DNA of 7,919 bases from Micrococcales bacterium. Its GTDB lineage: Bacteria > Actinomycetota > Actinomycetes > Actinomycetales > Dermatophilaceae. A program made the position numbers and the translations under genes. Under the pieces are notes generated by a model. It did no database searches. It had not been told where the DNA came from and saw only the letters and a program-made list of their open reading frames with translations. The stretch spans positions 1 through 7,919 of the forward strand of contig JAUNUZ010000091.1 of assembly GCA_030537915.1 (NCBI GenBank), given 5' to 3'. Below, piece by piece: positions 1-5,995 of the stretch. Within the stretch, counting starts at the first letter, position 1. Every line of letters begins with the position of its first letter.

Positions 1-489
1 GCGGCGCAGGCGTGCGCGGGGGTTGGGGTCCCCCTGCTGCGGCTGGACCGACCCGCCTGGACCCCCGAGCCCGGTGATGATTGGCACCTGGCGGATTGCG
101 TCGGCGCCGCGGTGACACAGGTCGACGGGCTGGGCCAGCGGGCCTTCCTCACGATCGGACGGCTGGAGGTCAGCGCATTCGCGCAGGTCCGGTCATGGTG
201 CCTGGTGCGCTCCATCGAACGCCCGGATCCACCCTTACCGGCTCGCCACGAGGTCGTCCTCGACCGCGGCCCCTTCGACCTGGCCGGTGAGCGAGCGACC
301 TTCGCGCGCTGGGGTATCGACGTCCTCGTCACTAAGAACAGCGGCGGCGCGGCCACCGCACCCAAGCTCGTCGTGGCACGCGAACGAGGGATACCCGTGG
401 TCGTCGTGGCCCGGCCGGTGTCACCCGCCGGGCTCGCGTCGGTGCTAAGCGTCTCGGAGGCGTTGGCCTGGCTTGCGACAGTCGTGTGA
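1..489 (+). CDS. cobK: Precorrin-6A reductase, C-terminal part (5' end outside window)
   Basis: This is the NADPH-dependent reductase that converts precorrin-6A to precorrin-6B in aerobic cobalamin synthesis. The frame is open from base 1 and stops with TGA at 487-489, giving 162 residues, so roughly the first third of a normal ~245-residue CobK is missing. Family landmarks appear in the usual order: LRLDRPAW, a GDDWH stretch, FLTIGR, LDRGPFDL, the hallmark VTKNSGG, a KLVVARERGIPVVVV segment and a final EALAWL. Translation must begin upstream of the window; the internal GTG at 112 is not the start, because conserved sequence continues ahead of it. The gene converges on the PIG-L gene with only 22 bp between the stops. 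Other cob genes may precede it on the same strand outside the window. The assignment is firm; only the start is unknown. Confidence 0.95.
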   Translation, partial: AAQACAGVGVPLLRLDRPAWTPEPGDDWHLADCVGAAVTQVDGLGQRAFLTIGRLEVSAFAQVRSWCLVRSIERPDPPLPARHEVVLDRGPFDLAGERATFARWGIDVLVTKNSGGAATAPKLVVARERGIPVVVVARPVSPAGLASVLSVSEALAWLATVV

Positions 490-511
490 AACGCTGACGT
501 CGCGTCCTGGC

Positions 512-1276
512 TCAGAAATCGAAGACCTCGAAGGTCACACCGAACTCGGCGCCGATCGCCGCGCCACCGCCCCGCAGGATGCCCTCCAGCAGCTCGCGCG
601 CGCTCGGGTAGTCCTCCGGCAGGCCGGCCAAATACCGGGCGTGGGCCTGGAGGGAGGCGATGGCCGACTCCACGAATTCGCCGACCTCCAGACCGTGCGT
701 CCCCGCGGGTGACCCGGTCAGGGCCGCGAAACGGACGGACCACGGCTCGAGCCCCTCCTCGAGCAGGTCGGTGAAGATCCACCGGTTCCCGGCATCGCGG
801 GCCCCATCGATGAGCGCCAGCCCGACCGCGCGGTGGTCGGCCTGATTCGTGCCACCGCCGGCGAAGCGCTCCCGGTGTGTCACTCCGATGACGACCTCGG
901 GACGGTGCACACGCACCGCGCGTGCGATGGCCCGCCGCAGCGGCAGACCGTATTCGACGACCCCGTCCTTCAACCCGAGGAACTCCACGACGTCGACCCC
1001 GACCTCGGCCGCACCGTCGCGCTCTTCCTGGGCTCGGATCTGCGCGACCTCGCTGGGGTGCGCTCCGTCGATCCCGGCCTCGCCGTAGGTTGCCAGCAGA
1101 TAGGTGACCCGCTTGCCGTCCGCGGTCCAACGGGCCACCGCAGCCGCAGTGCCGTACTCGATGTCGTCCGGGTGCGCCACGACGACCAGAGCTCGATCCC
1201 AATCCTGGGGGAGCTGCGGGAGCCCGCGTTGATCGGGCCCGGGGGACTGCTGGTTGGGATCTGTCGGTTCCGTCAT
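512..1276 (-). CDS. PIG-L/LmbE family zinc-dependent deacetylase
   Basis: A 254-residue cytosolic protein of the PIG-L/LmbE fold, whose members remove N-acetyl groups from sugars (MshB and Mca of mycothiol metabolism, BshB, GPI synthesis). The metal motif AHPDD lies at residues 34-38, with H35 and D38 as expected zinc ligands, and the third ligand is probably H148 in NQADHRAVG. The usual HPDH motif reads QADH here, so the first histidine (His144 in MshB) is Gln145. The protein is shorter than MshB (about 300 residues), and residues 1-25 are a polar Pro/Gln-rich tail. The start is ATG 1276, with AGGAG (1282-1286) five bases upstream. Strong hairpins separate it from the doxX-like gene, so it is probably transcribed on its own. 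The substrate is unknown and a mycothiol role is not demonstrated; the family call is confident. Confidence 0.88.
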   Translation of the reverse strand: MTEPTDPNQQSPGPDQRGLPQLPQDWDRALVVVAHPDDIEYGTAAAVARWTADGKRVTYLLATYGEAGIDGAHPSEVAQIRAQEERDGAAEVGVDVVEFLGLKDGVVEYGLPLRRAIARAVRVHRPEVVIGVTHRERFAGGGTNQADHRAVGLALIDGARDAGNRWIFTDLLEEGLEPWSVRFAALTGSPAGTHGLEVGEFVESAIASLQAHARYLAGLPEDYPSARELLEGILRGGGAAIGAEFGVTFEVFDF

Positions 1277-1310
1277 CGATACTCCTGAGTTCCGAGGTGG
1301 CCTTGGGCCG

Positions 1311-1316
1311 AGACTA
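1311..1316 (-). promoter_or_regulatory. Possible -10 element for the PIG-L gene
   Basis: TAGTCT on the minus strand fits the actinobacterial TANNNT -10 pattern. It lies just after the 1325-1359 hairpin and would give a leader of about 28 nt carrying the AGGAG ribosome binding site. I see no recognisable -35 hexamer. This is a weak motif-only call. Confidence 0.22.
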
Positions 1317-1324
1317 TGCGCGCA

Positions 1325-1359
1325 TCGCGGGCCGGGCTTGCGCGGTGCTCGGCCCGCGA
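1325..1359 (-). terminator. Strong GC hairpin (10-bp perfect stem) between doxX-like and PIG-L genes
   Basis: TCGCGGGCCG (minus strand, 1359-1350) pairs perfectly with CGGCCCGCGA (1334-1325) around a 15-nt loop. It is the second hairpin downstream of the doxX-like stop and lies upstream of the PIG-L start. There is no T-tract, which is common among actinobacterial terminators. Alternatively it could be a leader or operator structure for the PIG-L gene. Confidence 0.5.
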
Positions 1360-1367
1360 CTGCGTCG

Positions 1368-1389
1368 GCGACGACCCGTGAGTCGTCGC
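1368..1389 (-). terminator. Hairpin terminator after the doxX-like gene
   Basis: GCGACGAC (1389-1382, minus strand) pairs perfectly with GTCGTCGC (1375-1368) around a 6-nt loop, 13 nt after the doxX-like stop codon. Position and compactness suit an intrinsic terminator, but no T-run follows. It forms a tandem pair with the 1325-1359 hairpin. Confidence 0.55.
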
Positions 1390-1402
1390 GGGAGGATCGA
1401 CG

Positions 1403-1804
1403 TCAGTTGAGAACCGAGTCCAGGATGAGGGCCCCGGCGATGCCGAGCAGGAAGACGTCCTTGGCGATCGCGGTGCCCTCCTGGGTCGGCCGGATGCCGT
1501 CGAGGGTCATCCCCGGGGTCTTGCGGTACATATTGAGCAGACCTGCGCTGAATGCACCGAGCCCCAGGCCCGCGGCCCAGCCGGGGACCGTGGGCAACAG
1601 CAAGGCGGCGCCCAGGGTCGTCTCTCCATAGGCGAGCGCGGTGCCGAAGGTCTTGGGTGACACGTCCTTGAGCTGCGGCACCCCGACCGTGCCCATGTCG
1701 CGCAGACCTTTGGCGGCCTCCGGCGACAGGTGGCGCTTGGCAAGACCAGAGTTGACGAGGAACAGCCCGGCGGCGAGACGGGCGGGCGCGAGAGCAAAAC
1801 TCAT
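1403..1804 (-). CDS. DoxX-like small membrane protein
   Basis: A 133-residue membrane protein resembling the DoxX/DoxD family. That family is loosely tied to terminal oxidase subunits and redox stress, but most members have no known activity. The first hydrophobic helix is about residues 3-21 (LAAGLFLVNSGLAKR). A pair of helices follows at about 53-91, containing the family-like segment AYGETTLGAALLLPTVPG, and a last helix spans about 114-131. The start is ATG 1804, with AAGGAG eight bases upstream; a longer in-frame reading from 1858 lacks such support and adds a polar stretch ahead of the first helix. It lies 60 nt downstream of the MFS gene with no promoter-like motif between, so the two may be cotranscribed, and two hairpins follow it. 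No substrate or partner can be named. Confidence 0.78.
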   Translation of the reverse strand: MSFALAPARLAAGLFLVNSGLAKRHLSPEAAKGLRDMGTVGVPQLKDVSPKTFGTALAYGETTLGAALLLPTVPGWAAGLGLGAFSAGLLNMYRKTPGMTLDGIRPTQEGTAIAKDVFLLGIAGALILDSVLN

Positions 1805-1812
1805 GGATCCTT

Positions 1813-1818
1813 CTCCTT
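1813..1818 (-). promoter_or_regulatory. Ribosome binding site fixing the doxX-like start
   Basis: AAGGAG on the minus strand, eight bases ahead of ATG 1804. It selects this start over the upstream in-frame start at 1858. Confidence 0.7.
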
Positions 1819-1864
1819 GCGTGCGTGCTTTGGGCATCGTGGCGATGGACGCGACCAACCCACC

Positions 1865-3004
1865 CTAGGGGTGAGCGGGTGGGCGCGCCGCGATCGTCAG
1901 CCCCACAAGAGCCACAACCGTTGCGACCGCGCAGGTCAGTTCCGCGCCGAGGGGATAGAGCGGCAGGATCAGGGGCACAGCGGCCCCGCCGAGGAACTGC
2001 GCGGACAGCGTCAGCGACATGGCACCGCTGGGGTTGGCCGGCGTGCTGGAGATCCCGAGGGTGTTGGTGAGCACCCGTGTGCCGGTCCCCGCGATGCCCG
2101 CGATGCAGATCACACCGCCCAGGAATGTCAGCCAAGGCGCGACCCCGACGCACGCCGTCGCGGCGGCGAGCACGAGTAGGGCCACCGAGCCGACGCGCCG
2201 CAGGCCGTAGCGGTCGGTCGCCGCGCCGGTGAGACGCCCGCTGAGCAGCCCGGCCAGGCCGTAGCACGCGACGAGCAAGCCACGCCCGGCCGGTGCGACG
2301 CCGAATCGATCGGCCGCGACGAGCGCGCCGACGACCATGAGCGCCGTGGAGGCGAATTGTGCGCAGAAGGCGATCCCACCGGCCCGAGCGAGCCGCCGGT
2401 TCGCCAGGGACCGCCACTGCTCGCGGGTCACCGTCGCAGGCCTCTCACCGCGCATGCCCGGGGTGAGGACGGCCAGCAGCAGGGCCGCGACCGCGCTCGC
2501 CACGAAGGCCAGCCGGAAGTCGACCTCCGCGGCGAGACCGCCGATGAGCGGCGCGAACGCCTGTCCGGCCGCCTGCATCCCCGCGTAGGTCCCGAGGGCG
2601 ACACCGCGCCGCGCCGGCGGCACGAGATCGACGATCATCGCGATGAGCAGGGGCGTCGTGAACGCGTTAGCGCAACCCTGCAGCGCCCGACCGGCGAGGA
2701 ACGGCAGCGCGGATCCTGCGGCGACGCACACCAGCGAGGCCAGCGCATAGGCGACGTAGGCGCCGCGAACCGTCCTCGCCCTGCCCCAGCGCCTCGCGAT
2801 CGTGCCTGAGACGATCATGAGCGCCGCGAACGGAGCCATATACGCCGTGAGGGCCGAGCCCATCGTCGCGATGTCGGAAGCCAGACCGTCGGCCAGCTCC
2901 GGCAGGATCGTGTTGACCATGGCCCCGCCGAACGGACCGAGGAATCCGCCGGCATACAGCGGCCACAGGCGCACCTGCCGGTGGCCGGTGCCGGTGTCCG
3001 TCAT
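1865..3004 (-). CDS. MFS transporter, 12 transmembrane helices (DHA1-like)
   Basis: A 379-residue inner-membrane transporter of the major facilitator superfamily, probably a proton-coupled exporter of small molecules with unknown substrate. About twelve hydrophobic segments are visible, near residues 13-33, 47-68, 81-99, 101-122, 136-157, 163-183, 207-229, 241-258, 272-287, 289-306, 327-347 and 355-372. The loop after helix 2 reads GTIARRWGRARTVRG, a version of MFS motif A, and its repeat in the second half is GAATDRYGLRRVG (260-272). GRALQG at 105-110 and the glycine-rich helix 5 fit the drug:H+ antiporter-1 pattern. ATG 3004 is the only reasonable start: an in-frame TAG lies four codons upstream and no well-spaced SD is seen. 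TAGCCT six bases upstream suggests a leaderless mRNA. It is probably cotranscribed with the doxX-like gene. Confidence 0.88.
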   Translation of the reverse strand: MTDTGTGHRQVRLWPLYAGGFLGPFGGAMVNTILPELADGLASDIATMGSALTAYMAPFAALMIVSGTIARRWGRARTVRGAYVAYALASLVCVAAGSALPFLAGRALQGCANAFTTPLLIAMIVDLVPPARRGVALGTYAGMQAAGQAFAPLIGGLAAEVDFRLAFVASAVAALLLAVLTPGMRGERPATVTREQWRSLANRRLARAGGIAFCAQFASTALMVVGALVAADRFGVAPAGRGLLVACYGLAGLLSGRLTGAATDRYGLRRVGSVALLVLAAATACVGVAPWLTFLGGVICIAGIAGTGTRVLTNTLGISSTPANPSGAMSLTLSAQFLGGAAVPLILPLYPLGAELTCAVATVVALVGLTIAARPPAHP

Positions 3005-3010
3005 CTCCCC

Positions 3011-3016
3011 AGGCTA
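3011..3016 (-). promoter_or_regulatory. Putative -10 element, leaderless start of the MFS gene
   Basis: TAGCCT (TANNNT type) ends six bases before the ATG at 3004, placing the expected transcription start at or next to the A of ATG. The only purine-rich run (GGGGAG) touches the ATG and is too close to act as an SD. No clear -35 is seen. Confidence 0.35.
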
Positions 3017-3093
3017 GGAGTCCTGCCCGTCCCCTCGTGGTGACGTCTCTTTCTCCTGCGGCCACGGCAGAGCGCGGACTCGGGGTGGTTGCT

Positions 3094-3122
3094 GACCGCG
3101 AGGGTGCGGACGCGGCGCGGTC
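3094..3122 (-). terminator. Possible terminator after the cob operon
   Basis: GACCGCG and CGCGGTC form a 7-bp perfect stem around a 15-nt loop, starting 8 nt after the isochorismatase-like stop codon. There is no T-tract and the loop is long, so this is tentative. The rest of the 126-bp gap up to the MFS gene holds only the putative MFS promoter. Confidence 0.35.
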
Positions 3123-3130
3123 GAGCCGGT

Positions 3131-3715
3131 TCAGCGCTCCTTGACAAGCTTGGAGACCGTCTTGAAGTGGTCGTTGCCCGCTGTGTTGAGCCACTCGAAG
3201 GCCACCATCTCGGCGGTGACGATGGTCGCGCCGGCCTGGCGAAGGCGGTCCATGGCCACGTCCCGGTCCGTTTCGTGCCGCGATCCGCAGGCATCCGCGG
3301 CGACCCAGACGCGACGCCCCGTCTCGAGCAGACCGAGCGCAGTGGACAGCAGGCAGACGTGTGCCTCACAACCGGCGATGACGACGTCACGCTGCTCGTG
3401 CGAGGGGTCCAGGGGCGCCAGCGCGTCGATGAGCCCGTCCTCGCAGGCACCGAACGCCATCTTGTCGACGACGAGATCGAGGTATTCGGCGACCGGAGGC
3501 AGGTTTGGCCCCAACCGCCCAGGATTCTGTGCGGTCCCGACGGTCGTCACCTCCAGATTGCGGGCCACCTGGCCGAGGAACGACGCGGTCGCGAGGACAT
3601 CGTCACCACGATCGATCGCCGGCATGAGGCGCTCCTGGAAGTCGATGAGCAGGAGCACACTGTGCTCCGCGCTCATGCGCAGCGGGCGGCTTCGCTGGGG
3701 CTGGGTGGGGGTCAC
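3131..3715 (-). CDS. Isochorismatase-like cysteine hydrolase (YcaC/ISOC type), coupled to cobIJ
   Basis: A 194-residue alpha/beta hydrolase of the isochorismatase-like superfamily, which cleaves amide or vinyl-ether substrates through a Cys-Asp-Lys triad. The triad is intact: D25 in LLLIDFQERLM, K85 in VDKMAFGA and C121 in AGCEAHVCLLST. The strand VWVAADACGSR (136-146) and the ending EMVAFEWL...FKTVSKLVKE match the YcaC/ISOC branch rather than true isochorismatases such as EntB or DhbB. The start is GTG 3715, chosen because AAGGAGG (3720-3726) sits four bases upstream; the later ATG at 3676 has no SD. The GTGA overlap with the cobIJ stop implies translational coupling. No isochorismate, phenazine or siderophore genes are nearby, so the substrate is unknown. 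It is the last gene of the cob operon. Confidence 0.88.
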   Translation of the reverse strand: MTPTQPQRSRPLRMSAEHSVLLLIDFQERLMPAIDRGDDVLATASFLGQVARNLEVTTVGTAQNPGRLGPNLPPVAEYLDLVVDKMAFGACEDGLIDALAPLDPSHEQRDVVIAGCEAHVCLLSTALGLLETGRRVWVAADACGSRHETDRDVAMDRLRQAGATIVTAEMVAFEWLNTAGNDHFKTVSKLVKER

Positions 3716-5346
3716 GATGCCTCCTTCGTCGTAGGTCGCCGCGCTGACCTGCGGTCAGCCTGTGCCGCGCTCGCTACGCGGCCCTGGCCCGGGTCCGTCT
3801 CGATGCCCGAGGCGCCGGCGTCGGGGTAGCGTCGCGGCGTGTACGTCACGCGCGAGGGCGACGTTCCCGGGGCCCGGGTCACGGCGACGGTCTGGCTCGA
3901 ACCGATGATGAGCAGCGTACGCATGTCGACGATCGCGGGGTCGAGCTCACCAAGGGTCGTCACGGTGACGGACTCCTCATCCGAGCCGACGGCACGCGCG
4001 ACGACGACCGGGGTCGTGGCGGGGCGCAGGGCCAAGAGGTCATCGCGGATCACCCCGACCTGCCAGGTGCGTTCGCGACTGGCCGGGTTGTAGAGCGCGA
4101 GCACCAAATCCGCTGCTGCGGCGGCGCGGACGCGGTCGCGAACCACATCGAGCGGCTTGAGTCGGTCCGACAGCGAAATTGTCGCGTAGTCATGCCCCAA
4201 TGGGGCTCCGACCCGGGCGGCGGCCGCGTGGGCCGCGGTCACGCCCGGTAGGACTCGAACGGGGACGTGGGCGTAGTCGGGTTCGCACGCGACCTCCAGC
4301 ACCGCGCTGGCCATCGCGAAGACGCCCGGGTCCCCCGAGGACACCACGGCGACGCGGTGCCCGCGCCGGGCCAGGTCGAGCGCGAACTCGGCCCGCTCGG
4401 ACTCCACCTTGTTATCGCTGCGGTGGATCGTCAGGCCGGGCCGGGCCGGGACGCGATCCGTGTAGGTGGCGTAGCCGATGACGTCCGTCGCGGACTGCAG
4501 GGCCGCCTTGGCCTCCGGGGTCAGCCACAGGGCCCCCGCCGGGCCGAGCCCGACGACCGCCACCTCGCCTGCGACGCCCTCGTCCGCTACGAGTGGATCG
4601 CCTGCGGCTCGCTCGTCGGCGCAGATCGCGCCGACGCGAGAGGGCAGGACCGCCAGGGCGAAGTACGGCACGCTTGCGGGGGCGACGTCGGCGAGGCGGG
4701 CGACCCGCTCGCGCGAAGTGCTCGCCCGCTCCACGTACCAGGCCTCGTCGAGACGACCGATCCGCTGCAAGGCGGCCCGGACCGTGGGAAAGGTCCGCCC
4801 CAGCTTCATGACGACGGCCGCGTCGGCCTCGCCCAGCCGCGCGGCCAACTCCTCCTCGGGCAGGGTCCCGGGTAGGACGACCAGGGTCTCCGTCGACTCC
4901 ACGAGCGGCCGTCCCAGGCTCGCTCCGGCAGCGGTGATCGAGCTGATGCCGGGGATGACGCGCGTCGGGAAACGCGCTGCGAGACGTTCGTGCAGGTGTT
5001 GGTAGGAGCTGTGAACAAAGGGGTCGCCCTCCGCGAGCAGGGCGACGTCGCGCCCCGCTGCAAGATGTCGCGCCAGACGAGCTGTCGCCTCGTCGTAGAA
5101 GTCCGCGAGGGCGCCCTCGTAGCCTCCCGGATGGTCCGTCGTCTCCGTCGTCACCGGGTAGACAAGGTGTTCCTCGACGTGCCCGTCGCGCAGGTGCGTC
5201 GCGACGATTCCGCGAGCGACCGAGCGGCCGTGCCGAGCGCTGTGGAAGGCGACGACCGGGGATGTGCTGATGGCCGCGACGGCCGCGAGGGTGAGCAGTT
5301 GCGGGTCACCCGGACCGACGCCGACCCCGATGAGGGTGCCTGTCAT
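3712..5346 (-). CDS. cobIJ: Bifunctional precorrin-2 C20-methyltransferase / precorrin-3B C17-methyltransferase
   Basis: A fused enzyme of 544 residues carrying two SAM-dependent tetrapyrrole methylases. The CobI domain (about 1-240) methylates precorrin-2 at C20 to give precorrin-3A. It shows GVGVGPGDP (7-15), LAEGDPFVHSSY (104-115) and IPGISSITAAGA (131-142). The CobJ domain (about 260-508) converts precorrin-3B to precorrin-4. It shows VVGLGPAG (264-271), GYATYTDRV (291-299), VSSGDPGVFAMAS (335-347), LPGVTAAHAAAA (366-377) and LALYNPAS (416-423). The M. tuberculosis fusion is about 508 residues; here some 36 extra residues, polar and Arg/Ala-rich, follow YTPRRYP (502-508). The start is ATG 5346, with GTG 5349 directly before it as an alternative (GGAG is seven bases ahead of the GTG). 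It lies 7 bp after cobH and overlaps the next gene by GTGA. Identification is firm. Confidence 0.96.
   Translation of the reverse strand: MTGTLIGVGVGPGDPQLLTLAAVAAISTSPVVAFHSARHGRSVARGIVATHLRDGHVEEHLVYPVTTETTDHPGGYEGALADFYDEATARLARHLAAGRDVALLAEGDPFVHSSYQHLHERLAARFPTRVIPGISSITAAGASLGRPLVESTETLVVLPGTLPEEELAARLGEADAAVVMKLGRTFPTVRAALQRIGRLDEAWYVERASTSRERVARLADVAPASVPYFALAVLPSRVGAICADERAAGDPLVADEGVAGEVAVVGLGPAGALWLTPEAKAALQSATDVIGYATYTDRVPARPGLTIHRSDNKVESERAEFALDLARRGHRVAVVSSGDPGVFAMASAVLEVACEPDYAHVPVRVLPGVTAAHAAAARVGAPLGHDYATISLSDRLKPLDVVRDRVRAAAAADLVLALYNPASRERTWQVGVIRDDLLALRPATTPVVVARAVGSDEESVTVTTLGELDPAIVDMRTLLIIGSSQTVAVTRAPGTSPSRVTYTPRRYPDAGASGIETDPGQGRVASAAQADRRSARRPTTKEAS
3720..3726 (-). 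promoter_or_regulatory. Strong ribosome binding site for the isochorismatase-like gene
   Basis: AAGGAGG on the minus strand, inside the last codons of cobIJ and four bases ahead of GTG 3715. It is the best SD in the operon and decides the GTG start. Confidence 0.75.
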
Positions 5347-5353
5347 CACCGGC

Positions 5354-5995
5354 TCACTCCGCCGCGCTGGCCAGCGCGTTGATCGCGCCGCAGGTGATCG
5401 CGCTTCCGCCGCGTCGGCCGTGCACGACGAGGTAGGGCAGGCCGAGGTTGTTGCGCGCCAGCGCCTCCTTGGATTCGGCGGCGCCGATGAAGCCGACTGG
5501 AATGCCGACGATGACCGCGGGGCGCTCCGGCCAGTCGTGCAACCGCTCCAGCAGGTGGAAGAGCGCCGTCGGCGCGTTGCCGATCGCGACGACCGCGCCG
5601 TCGAGCCGATCACGCCACAGCTCGACGGCGGCGGCGGTGCGCGTCGTGCGCAGGTCCGCGGCGAGCCCGGGCACGGACGGGTCCGACAGCAGGCAGACGA
5701 CGTCGTTGTCGGCGGGCAGGCGACGACGGGTCACCCCGCTGGCGACCATCTGCACGTCGGTGAGGATGGGCGCGCCGACGCGCAGCGCCTCGATCCCGGC
5801 TGCGGCGGCACCGGGGGAGAAGGCGATCTCGTTCGTGAGATCCACTTGTCCCGCGGCGTGGATCATGCGGACGGCGACGCGCTCCTCCTCGGGGCTGTAG
5901 CCCGAGAGATCCGCTTCGCTGCGGATCATCGCGAACGAGCGTCGATAGATTTCCGCCCCGTCGGTGATGTATTCATAGCTCGTGGCAGTGCTCAT
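5354..5995 (-). CDS. cobH: Precorrin-8X methylmutase
   Basis: CobH moves the C11 methyl group of precorrin-8X to C12, giving hydrogenobyrinate, the last step of corrin-ring formation before amidation. The protein has 213 residues, normal for the family. Landmarks are SFAMIRSEADL (20-30), RMIHAAGQVDL (43-53) with catalytic H46, LTDVQMVASGV (78-88), GNAPTALFHLLE (139-150), VGIPVGFIGAAESK (163-176) and GRRGGSAITCGAINAL (193-208). The start is ATG 5995, overlapping the cobG stop as ATGA, with GAGG six bases upstream inside the end of cobG. The frame is open much further upstream, but that part lies within cobG and is not conserved. It is the second gene of the cob operon and is probably translated by coupling from cobG. 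Nothing in it looks damaged. Confidence 0.96.
   Translation of the reverse strand: MSTATSYEYITDGAEIYRRSFAMIRSEADLSGYSPEEERVAVRMIHAAGQVDLTNEIAFSPGAAAAGIEALRVGAPILTDVQMVASGVTRRRLPADNDVVCLLSDPSVPGLAADLRTTRTAAAVELWRDRLDGAVVAIGNAPTALFHLLERLHDWPERPAVIVGIPVGFIGAAESKEALARNNLGLPYLVVHGRRGGSAITCGAINALASAAE

Noticed and set aside
523..535. Short hairpin GACCT/AGGTC near the convergent cobK and PIG-L ends
   Set aside because: Only 5 bp and inside the PIG-L coding sequence; too weak to call a bidirectional terminator.
1314..2417. Long minus-strand open frame (367 codons) across the MFS and doxX-like genes
   Set aside because: Arg/Gly/Ala-rich product with no family features. It lies in a different frame over two well-supported genes, as expected in GC-rich DNA.
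4436..4451. Short GGGCC-type tandem repeat
   Set aside because: Lies inside the CobJ coding region (VPARPGL) and is explained by codon use.
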